Source of the DNA: an uncultured Flavobacteriales bacterium
GTDB lineage: Bacteria > Bacteroidota > Bacteroidia > Flavobacteriales > BACL11
DNA length: 6,127 bases
Reading direction: 5' to 3'
Assembly: GCA_913047525.1 (NCBI GenBank)
Contig: CAJWUS010000081.1
Location: 1-6,127, forward strand
A model generated the notes under the pieces. That model did no database searches. It saw nothing but the letters and a program-made list of their open reading frames with translations, and had not been told where the DNA came from. The first letter of the stretch is position 1. Each line of letters starts with the position of its first letter. Of the stretch, positions 1 to 5,366 are shown piece after piece. The translations under genes were made by a program, and so were the position numbers.

Positions 1-1
1 T

Positions 2-1444
2 AGAATGGGAGCAACTGATGTTTGTCCTCTTGTTCCTATTGCAAATATCAGTATGGAAGAAACAGCCAAATGGGCACACAAATTAGGAGAAAGAGTAGGA
101 ACAGGATTAGGAATCCCTGTTTACCACTATGAGGTTGCAGCCAAAGAAGAGAAGCGTAAAAACCTTGCCAATTGCCGAAAAGGAGAATATGAAGGATTAC
201 CCAAAAAATTAGTGGATACGGATTGGAAACCGGATTTCGGTCCTGCAGAATTTAACAAATCTGTAGAGAAATCAGGAGCAACAGCAATTTCTGCTCGTGA
301 CTTCCTGGTGGCCTACAACATTAACTTAAACACTACTTCAACTAGGAGGGCTAATGCAGTAGCATTTGACATACGAGAAGCAGGAAGAATGAAAAGAGAA
401 GGAGGAACACTTTCAGGAAAAATAATGAAAGATAAAGACGGAAATCCTTTAAAAACACCAGGACTTTTTAAAGCAGTGAAAGGAATCGGCTGGTTTATTG
501 AAGAATATGGAATAGCACAAATTTCTTATAATTTAACCAATATAAACATATCGCCATTACATGAAGTCTTTGATAAAACTTGTGAAAGAGCATTAGCAAG
601 AGGAATGCGTGTAACAGGATCTGAACTAGTAGGATTAGTGCCTAAGAAAGTATTGATTGATGCTGGAAAACACTTCCTGAAAAAACAAGAACGATCAACA
701 GGGATTCATGAAAGTGAAATTATTAAAATTGCAATCAAAACTTTAGGGTTAGAGGAACTAGCTCCTTTCGACCCGAAAGAAAGAGTAATTGAATATATAT
801 TGGAAAATGACACCAACAAGCCGCTTGTAAACATGAAATTGATTGATTTTGCAAATGAAACGGCAAGTGAGAGCCCTGCCCCAGGTGGCGGTTCTATTTC
901 TGCTTATTGTGGTGCTATGGGAACTGCTCTTGGAACTATGGTTGCGAACCTTTCTGCGCACAAAAGAGGTTGGGATGATAGATGGGAAGAATTCTCTAAT
1001 TGGGCAGAAAAAGGATTAACTTACCAAAACATCCTTTTAGATTTAGTAGATGAAGACACCAATGCTTTTAACAAAATCATGGATGCTTTCCGCTTGCCAA
1101 AAGATACAGAGGCTGACAAAGCAAAAAGACATGCCGCCATACAAGAAGCAACCAAATATGCTATCCTCACTCCTTTTAAAATAATGGAAACAGCTTATGC
1201 TTCAATGGAAGTGATGAAAGCTATGGCTGAATTTGGAAATCCTAATTCTGTTACAGATGCTGGAGTTGGTGCCCTTTGTGCTCGTACTGCAGTAATTGGA
1301 GCTTTTCTAAATGTAAAAATTAATTGTGGAGATTGTGAAGATAAAGCATTTGTAGAAGATATTTTGAAAAAAGGACAACAATTAGTAGATGATACTTGTG
1401 CTTTGGAAAATGAAATTATAGAGATTACTAATTATAAAATCTAA
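2..1444 (+). CDS. ftcD: Formimidoyltransferase-cyclodeaminase (bifunctional), 5' partial
   Basis: Cytosolic enzyme that moves the formimino group of formiminoglutamate to tetrahydrofolate and then deaminates it to 5,10-methenyl-THF, the last step of one histidine-degradation route. The frame is open to the window edge. The Arg codon at 2-4 followed by Met-Gly-Ala-Thr-Asp-Val-Cys-Pro matches the family segment 'EHPRMGALDVCPF', so the ATG at 5 is internal, and about 80 N-terminal residues, including the catalytic His two codons before that Arg, lie outside. Counting from Met at 5: transferase domain to about residue 267 (DFGP 77-80, AYNINL 103-108, PKERVIEY 257-264); cyclodeaminase domain from about 277, with PAPGGGS at 291-297, RLPK 363-366 and the conserved Asp of SVTDAGVGA at 418. 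Residues about 129-154 form an insertion relative to the mammalian enzyme. The C-terminus is complete and both domains look intact. No strong terminator follows. Domain assignment is from remembered family sequence. Confidence 0.95.
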   Translation, partial: RMGATDVCPLVPIANISMEETAKWAHKLGERVGTGLGIPVYHYEVAAKEEKRKNLANCRKGEYEGLPKKLVDTDWKPDFGPAEFNKSVEKSGATAISARDFLVAYNINLNTTSTRRANAVAFDIREAGRMKREGGTLSGKIMKDKDGNPLKTPGLFKAVKGIGWFIEEYGIAQISYNLTNINISPLHEVFDKTCERALARGMRVTGSELVGLVPKKVLIDAGKHFLKKQERSTGIHESEIIKIAIKTLGLEELAPFDPKERVIEYILENDTNKPLVNMKLIDFANETASESPAPGGGSISAYCGAMGTALGTMVANLSAHKRGWDDRWEEFSNWAEKGLTYQNILLDLVDEDTNAFNKIMDAFRLPKDTEADKAKRHAAIQEATKYAILTPFKIMETAYASMEVMKAMAEFGNPNSVTDAGVGALCARTAVIGAFLNVKINCGDCEDKAFVEDILKKGQQLVDDTCALENEIIEITNYKI

Positions 1445-1500
1445 ATTCTTTATTTTCTTAACACTTCCATATTGAAAATAAATACTCTATGGAATAGTAT

Positions 1501-1520
1501 TATATGTTCTATAGCATATA
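1501..1520. repeat. Small AT-rich dyad next to the gene 2 promoter
   Basis: TATATG and CATATA are exact inverted copies separated by 8 bases, ending within the probable -7 box of the following lipoprotein gene. Position would suit an operator, but a 6-bp AT-only dyad is easily expected by chance in such AT-rich DNA. The rest of the 110-bp gap (1445-1554) shows only another weak 6-bp inverted repeat (AATACT/AGTATT, 1481-1501) and no convincing terminator for ftcD. Confidence 0.2.
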
Positions 1521-1524
1521 TTTG
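1517..1524 (+). promoter_or_regulatory. Probable Bacteroidota -7 box for the lipocalin-like lipoprotein gene
   Basis: TATATTTG fits the Bacteroidota primary-sigma consensus TAnnTTTG and lies 30 bp before the ATG at 1555, leaving a leader of roughly 20-25 bases. No convincing TTTG -33 element is seen at the usual distance, so the call rests on the -7 box and its position alone. The leader is A-rich with no Shine-Dalgarno sequence, which is usual for the phylum. Confidence 0.5.
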
Positions 1525-1554
1525 CAAACTTATTAATCAAATTAAAATAACCAA

Positions 1555-2154
1555 ATGAAAAAATTACTTTATACATTTTTAGCAGTTTCTATAATATTTG
1601 CTGCTTGCAAGAAAGAAGAGGAAAATAATAATCCGCCAACATCTCCTGCATCAATTGTTGGGAAATGGACAGCTACTAATGTAACCATAGACTCAACACT
1701 TATAGTTTCATATATGGGACAAACTATTGATTCCTTATCTAGTTCAGGAAGTAGAACTCTAACACCACAAATATTAGGCAGCCCAACAGATTTAGAGTTT
1801 TTATCAAGTGGAACAGTATATGCTAGTTTTTCTGATTTTCCTTTTCAAGATACCACTACTTATACACTAAATGGAAATGTGTTAATAATAGATAATGAGG
1901 GTGGTTTTCATTATACTGTTACTAATAGTACGCTTGCACTTACAGGAGGTGAAGAATTTACAGAAACAGACACCGTAGATCTTGGTAATGGCCCAATGGC
2001 TATTGAAATGTATTATCTTCATACAAATACTCTTAATTTTACTAAAAATACAAGTGGAATTACAAACAATAGTTTAAACCAAAGAATCGGAAATCCTAAT
2101 CATTCTTGGTTTACAAAACCAAAACTTCCAAATATTCTAAAAAATATTAAATAA
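1555..2154 (+). CDS. Small lipocalin-like lipoprotein of unknown function
   Basis: A 199-residue envelope lipoprotein. The N-terminus is a type II signal peptide: MKK, a hydrophobic stretch, then IFAAC with the lipidated Cys at 18, followed by a Lys/Glu/Asn/Pro-rich linker to about residue 33. The mature part starts with SIVGKWTATNVTIDS (Gly36-x-Trp38), the opening strand seen in Bacteroidota lipocalin-like lipoproteins. Alternating beta-strand segments follow (80-93, 102-113, 118-130, 148-164). No ligand or enzymatic residues can be named, and Cys18 is the only cysteine. Residues about 167-199 are a basic tail after the last strand, unlike the acidic body; this could be a real extension or sequence gained by loss of an earlier stop. 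The gene overlaps the convergent comEC end by 8 bp, and a strong hairpin terminator starts 36 bp after its stop. The lipoprotein call is firm; the lipocalin fold is inferred from pattern only. Confidence 0.8.
   Translation: MKKLLYTFLAVSIIFAACKKEEENNNPPTSPASIVGKWTATNVTIDSTLIVSYMGQTIDSLSSSGSRTLTPQILGSPTDLEFLSSGTVYASFSDFPFQDTTTYTLNGNVLIIDNEGGFHYTVTNSTLALTGGEEFTETDTVDLGNGPMAIEMYYLHTNTLNFTKNTSGITNNSLNQRIGNPNHSWFTKPKLPNILKNIK
2106..2122 (+). repeat. Compact hairpin inside the lipoprotein gene tail
   Basis: TTGGTTT and AAACCAA are perfect inverted copies with a 3-base spacer, in the codons of the basic C-terminal tail 32 bp before the stop. It lacks a T-tract, so it is not a typical terminator. It may be chance or a remnant of non-coding sequence. 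Confidence 0.3.
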
Positions 2155-4228
2155 ATTCAAATAAATAAGCTCCATCTGTGCTTACATTGTAAAAAGGAAT
2201 GCTCCATTTGTAGCATTCCTTTTTTATTTGCTCTTGTTTATAATAGGAAACTGAAGAGTCAATAATCAATTTTCTACAGTTGATATTTTCTAAATCCACT
2301 TTTACTTTATCAGATATAACCACAAAATCAAATTGTATTTCTGAAATATTTTCTGACTTTTTAAAATTCTCATCAACTAACAAAATCTTTTTATCTTGAA
2401 ATTGAATATAATTCTCCCTCTTTAAATAGCTTTTGCTTGTAAAAATTGTAGATATCAGAGTAGATTCTTGCACTCTCCTCTCCCACCTATAATGCATAAT
2501 ATGAAATCGCATTTTGCTTTGATCATTAACTAAATCTTCATCAGCAAGAAAATAGTTTTTATCACCATCAACAAAATCAATTGCTCTTTCTCCAGGCACA
2601 TCATACACAATAAAATAGCTTTGTTTTTGCATGTTCATTTTTTCATATATCTGATAAGAAAGCAAGAAAACAGTAAGTAAAAGTGCAATTTTTATATTTC
2701 GAAAATTTTGATTCACAATAGCTGGAATAAAAAGCAAAATAAGAAGATATATTAGTAATGTTTCAAAAGCTGAAATACTGATACCAAGCGTTAAAGAAAA
2801 AGGTAAAGAATCTACCCATTCTACCGAAAAATTCAAAAAGAGTAACATCTTATTTACTACCCAAGCAATATAGTTAGGAATAATAGGAATCGTACTGACA
2901 ACAAAAAGCAGAATGCCTCCATTGATGATAAAAGTGGCTAATGGAATTACAAATAAATTCGAAAGCAGGAAATAATTTGGAAACTGATGAAAATAATACA
3001 TTCCCAGAGGGAAAGTGGCCAATTGTGCAGCAATAGATACAGTCGTAATTACCCAAATCTTATCCAAAAGCCAATTGCTTGTTCTGTACAAATTATACAA
3101 TTTGGGCTGTAAATACACAATGCCCAAAACCGCTAAATAAGAAAGCTGAAATCCTACTTTCAAAATGATGTAAGGATTGTATAAAATTAGCACAAAAGCA
3201 GATGCTGCCAAAGTGTTGTAAATGTTAGTTTGTCGTTTTAAAGACGAGCCAATAGTAACAAAGGAAAACATGGTGGCAGCACGCAATACAGAGGGTGACA
3301 AACCCGTAAGAAAAGCATAAGCCCAAAGGGCAAGTACTAGCAAAAATGCCTTCATATAGTTACCGCATTTTATTTTATCGAAAAAGAAAAGAAGTGAACT
3401 TAATACCAAATAAATAATACCTACATGCAAACCAGAAACTGCCAATACATGCATAGCTCCTGAGCTGGAATAAGTCAGAATGGTATCTCTGTCCAGCATA
3501 TCCTTATATCCTAGTAAAAGGGCGGAAGAAACAGCCAATTCTTGCTGCTCGAAATGATGACTTTTCAGCACATCCAGAAGGTGTTTTTGCCACAAAAAGG
3601 CAGTTGCCCGAACGGAAAATCCTTTTTGTTTTTCAAACATTTTCCAATGCATATTTGTGAGGTATTGCTGATGAAAAATATCAGAATTTGCTAAGAACTT
3701 TTTATAATCAAATTGTGCAGGATTTGTTGGTCCATCAATAGCCTTCCAATTAGATTTTACTACTATTTGATCTCCATATTGCAGATTTATAGCATTAGTA
3801 TCTTTCTCTAAATACAAAATTGCATTTCCTATTGTATTTTGTATAAAAGAATCTTTTTGAACTGCAATAACCTCCACCTCTATTTTTACTGATTTTTCTT
3901 TTTCAATAGCATCTTCAGATAGCTTTGCAATGCAATAATCACTCTCAAAATTTGAGAAATGATTTTCTTTATCAATGTTTTGGTAATGTGCAGTAATAAA
4001 TAAGGAAAAAGCGAAAAGTAAAAGGTAAACCGAAAAGCCAAACATCCATCTATTTCTATATTTGTTAGTTGTTCTTTTAAAAAAAATCATCAGAAGAAAT
4101 AGCAGAAAAAAGAAAGCTAATAAAGGAGTAAATATCTCACTATCTACTGATAAAAATATACTGCAGAACACACCCAAAATTAGAGGAATAAGTAAGCGAA
4201 AAAGCGGTAATGGATTCCAAAAGTTCAT
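2147..4228 (-). CDS. comEC: ComEC/Rec2-family DNA uptake channel protein
   Basis: Inner-membrane protein of natural transformation that passes single-stranded DNA into the cytoplasm. The 693-residue protein begins with hydrophobic segments (about 10-28, 34-50, 62-80). An OB-like soluble region follows (about 115-195, ending in the family-typical NPAQFDYKKFLANSDIF at 169-185). The Competence domain covers about 230-530, with ALLLGYK (236-242), HVLAVSGLHVGIIY (260-273), GLSPSVLRAATM (309-320), GFQLSYLAVLGI (359-370) and AQLATFPL (401-408), amid many membrane spans. The soluble tail 534-693 occupies the place of the metallo-beta-lactamase-like domain of long ComEC proteins but shows no HxHxDH motif, so a metal nuclease site is not supported. 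The start at 4228 gives the usual MNFWNPLPLFRLLIP opening. Only 31 bp separate it from the divergent gene, and no clear -7 box is seen on this strand. Its last codons contain a hairpin terminator. DNA uptake in this organism is inferred from the family. Confidence 0.95.
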   Translation of the reverse strand: MNFWNPLPLFRLLIPLILGVFCSIFLSVDSEIFTPLLAFFFLLFLLMIFFKRTTNKYRNRWMFGFSVYLLLFAFSLFITAHYQNIDKENHFSNFESDYCIAKLSEDAIEKEKSVKIEVEVIAVQKDSFIQNTIGNAILYLEKDTNAINLQYGDQIVVKSNWKAIDGPTNPAQFDYKKFLANSDIFHQQYLTNMHWKMFEKQKGFSVRATAFLWQKHLLDVLKSHHFEQQELAVSSALLLGYKDMLDRDTILTYSSSGAMHVLAVSGLHVGIIYLVLSSLLFFFDKIKCGNYMKAFLLVLALWAYAFLTGLSPSVLRAATMFSFVTIGSSLKRQTNIYNTLAASAFVLILYNPYIILKVGFQLSYLAVLGIVYLQPKLYNLYRTSNWLLDKIWVITTVSIAAQLATFPLGMYYFHQFPNYFLLSNLFVIPLATFIINGGILLFVVSTIPIIPNYIAWVVNKMLLFLNFSVEWVDSLPFSLTLGISISAFETLLIYLLILLFIPAIVNQNFRNIKIALLLTVFLLSYQIYEKMNMQKQSYFIVYDVPGERAIDFVDGDKNYFLADEDLVNDQSKMRFHIMHYRWERRVQESTLISTIFTSKSYLKRENYIQFQDKKILLVDENFKKSENISEIQFDFVVISDKVKVDLENINCRKLIIDSSVSYYKQEQIKKECYKWSIPFYNVSTDGAYLFEFI
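2191..2225 (+). terminator. Intrinsic terminator for the lipoprotein gene, embedded in the comEC 3' coding end
   Basis: Arms 2191-2203 (AAAAAGGAATGCT) and 2212-2224 (AGCATTCCTTTTT) are perfect 13-bp inverted copies around an 8-base loop, with T's at 2220-2225. On the + strand this is a textbook rho-independent terminator 36 bp after the lipoprotein stop. Because the arms carry A's on one side and T's on the other, the shape also works on the minus strand, where the same bases encode comEC residues 669-680, some 41 bases before the comEC stop. Confidence 0.85.
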
Positions 4229-4259
4229 ATTGTTTTATATCTTTGACAAAAAATTTATT
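4229..4259. promoter_or_regulatory. 31-bp divergent intergenic region between comEC and the YXWGXW gene
   Basis: This is the only non-coding DNA between two divergent start codons. It is almost wholly A/T, with one good rightward -7 box at 4238-4245. Any -33 contacts for the rightward promoter must fall inside the first codons of comEC, and any leftward promoter must fall inside the signal-peptide codons of the neighbour. No CAAAnnTA (leftward -7 box) is seen in the gap. Confidence 0.5.
4238..4245 (+). promoter_or_regulatory. Probable Bacteroidota -7 box for the YXWGXW gene and downstream lipoprotein
   Basis: TATCTTTG is an exact match to the TAnnTTTG consensus, 14 bp before the ATG at 4260. 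If transcription starts the usual 5-8 bases downstream, the leader is only about 6-10 bases. No matching TTTG -33 element is visible at the usual spacing. Confidence 0.6.
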
Positions 4260-4733
4260 ATGAAAACATTAAAATTTCTCTCAGCATTATTTATTTGTTG
4301 TTTAGTATGTAATGCTATACAAGCACAAGCAGTAATAAAAAGTAATAAAAATAAAAAAGTAGTTGTAAAAAAGAATAATAACAAGAAAGTTATTGTGAAA
4401 AGCAACAGACACAACTCTCATGGTTCACGTAATGTAAATACACATGGCAATCACCCACACCATAGTGGAAACGGTAAGGTTATTATAAAATCAAATAGAA
4501 ATAATATTATTGTTAAAAGACCAAATAGGCCAAATTATGTTAAAAAACCTTTCCTAAATAGAAGAGGGTATCTCTGGATTAGTGGCTATTGGGGATGGTC
4601 AGGGAATACTTACATTTGGATTGATGGTTTCTGGGAAAGAGAAAGACACGGCTTCCATTGGCATGATGGCTATTGGGAAGAAACACCACACGGCTTCTAT
4701 TGGGTAGAAGGATATTGGTGTGATATTTATTAA
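4260..4733 (+). CDS. Secreted basic protein with four YXWGXW-type repeats
   Basis: A 157-residue exported protein of unknown function. Residues 1-24 are a signal peptide (MKT, hydrophobic core, ending AQA with likely cleavage after Ala24). Residues 25-100 are strongly basic and rich in Lys, Asn, Arg and His, with a recurring V-I-(I/V)-K-S-N-(K/R) element (25-31, 44-50, 74-80; a degenerate copy near 34-40). Residues 104-153 hold four aromatic repeats, YLWISGYW, YIWIDGFW, FHWHDGYW and FYWVEGYW, at an exact 14-residue period; these resemble the WXXGXW/YXWGXW repeat family (recalled as PF12779). No catalytic motif is seen. The start at 4260 is chosen because it begins the signal peptide and lies just after a -7 box; the open frame continues upstream to 4062, but there it is antisense to comEC. 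The lipoprotein gene starts 20 bp after the stop, suggesting one operon. Periplasmic, surface or secreted location is inferred from the signal peptide and lack of lipobox. Confidence 0.85.
   Translation: MKTLKFLSALFICCLVCNAIQAQAVIKSNKNKKVVVKKNNNKKVIVKSNRHNSHGSRNVNTHGNHPHHSGNGKVIIKSNRNNIIVKRPNRPNYVKKPFLNRRGYLWISGYWGWSGNTYIWIDGFWERERHGFHWHDGYWEETPHGFYWVEGYWCDIY
4569..4718 (+). repeat. Four tandem 42-bp coding repeats (YXWGXW units)
   Basis: Each unit encodes 14 residues, with Trp at protein positions 106/120/134/148 and 111/125/139/153. The last two units are close at the DNA level: CACGGCTTCCATTGG at 4647 and CACGGCTTCTATTGG at 4689 differ by one base and lie exactly 42 bp apart, which suggests a fairly recent unit duplication. 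The first two units are more diverged. Confidence 0.85.
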
Positions 4734-4753
4734 TTAAATTAAAATTTAAGAAA

Positions 4754-5293
4754 ATGAAGAAAGTAATTTTTGTAACAATTTTAACCGCTCTAATTTTTAG
4801 TGCATGTAAGGAAACTGAAACTGGTGGATGTATTGATGCTTCAGCTATTAATTATGAGAGCTGGGCTGATTATGATGATGGTTCTTGCTTATATCAGTGT
4901 GATGATCCTTACGCAACAAATTACAATGTAACAACAAATTATCCTATATGCGAATATGAAGCAGATGTTGTTTTTTATTTAGATGTACCAGCAGCTGTAT
5001 ATTTTACAAATGAAGGCATTCCTTTTTTAGATGTTTATGTTGGTAATGATTTGGCTGGAACAATGCCTGCAAATGTAGGATTTACATCTACAGTATTGTG
5101 TGACGATTTAGATCCTGAACCTGTACATTTTATTTATTTATGGGAGAATGAGCTATCAACCACTTTAACATGGACGGTAAGAGATTTAGCCGGATTTATT
5201 TGGTATTCTGGCACAGATATAGTAGTAGCAAATAATTGCCTATCATTACAATTAACCATGAAAAAGATAAAAGAATATCAGAATTCTCACTAG
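4754..5293 (+). CDS. Small cysteine-rich lipoprotein with CxD/DDGSC repeats
   Basis: A 179-residue lipoprotein of unknown function. A type II signal peptide ends in LIFSAC with the lipidated Cys at 18. Right after it lies a clear copy of the Bacteroidota surface-protein repeat C-x-D...A-x-NY...A...DDGSC (residues 26-45, GCIDASAINYESWADYDDGSC in family style), then a degenerate second copy from Cys49 (DDPYATNYN) to Cys66. Residues 70-165 look like beta strands (VVFYLDVPAAVYF, LDVYVGNDLAG, HFIYLWENE, TLTWTVRDLAGFIWYSG). Cys116 and Cys162 give a third cysteine pair, so three disulfides are possible in the oxidising envelope. The final residues (LTMKKIKEYQNSH) are basic. It lies 20 bp after the YXWGXW gene with no promoter seen in between, and a terminator follows about 40 bp after its stop. 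Outer-membrane anchoring is inferred; acidic residues do follow Cys18 but do not prove surface export. Confidence 0.85.
   Translation: MKKVIFVTILTALIFSACKETETGGCIDASAINYESWADYDDGSCLYQCDDPYATNYNVTTNYPICEYEADVVFYLDVPAAVYFTNEGIPFLDVYVGNDLAGTMPANVGFTSTVLCDDLDPEPVHFIYLWENELSTTLTWTVRDLAGFIWYSGTDIVVANNCLSLQLTMKKIKEYQNSH
4829..4951 (+). repeat. Two CxD...C repeat units, second degenerate
   Basis: Unit one is residues 26-45 (CID...AINY...DYDDGSC). Unit two is residues 49-66 (CDDPYATNYN...PIC), which keeps the Cys, Asp, Ala-x-Asn-Tyr and closing Cys but lacks the DDGS. The units diverge enough that they are visible in protein, not as a DNA repeat. Confidence 0.7.
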
Positions 5294-5333
5294 AAACAAT
5301 AATTTTAGAATAGATAAGTCTATTTTAATATCT

Positions 5334-5366
5334 AAAAAAAGTCATCCCAAAAAGGTGGCTTTTTTA
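5334..5366 (+). terminator. Intrinsic terminator after the cysteine-rich lipoprotein gene
   Basis: Arms 5335-5346 (AAAAAAGTCATC) and 5354-5365 (GGTGGCTTTTTT) pair without gaps over 12 bp in rightward RNA, using two G-U pairs, around a 7-base loop and ending in six T's. On the opposite strand the two G-U pairs become A-C mismatches, so it should work mainly rightward. Its T-tract overlaps the lpxB stop codon (5364-5366), so the 70-bp gap 5294-5363 contains little else. Confidence 0.75.

Noticed and set aside
5..7. ATG at 5 as the true ftcD start
   Set aside because: The preceding codon is Arg, and the family continues upstream with a catalytic His-Pro-Arg; the gene is cut by the window edge.
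758..961. 67-codon open frame on the minus strand inside ftcD
   Set aside because: Antisense to well-conserved FtcD codons including the PAPGGGS motif; product is Arg/Ser-rich without recognisable features and has no start signal.
1481..1501. AATACT/AGTATT inverted repeat as an ftcD terminator
   Set aside because: Only 6 bp of stem, a 9-base loop, no G/C-rich part and no T-tract.
2131..2148. AATATT...AATATT repeat at the end of the lipoprotein gene
   Set aside because: Short self-complementary AT words are expected by chance in this composition.
2874..3056. 60-codon minus-strand open frame within comEC
   Set aside because: It is an alternative frame of conserved ComEC membrane-span codons; no independent support.
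4062..4259. N-terminal extension of the YXWGXW protein by 66 residues
   Set aside because: It is antisense to the comEC start, is a Lys-rich sequence without homology signs, and would bury the clear signal peptide that begins at 4260, just after a -7 box.
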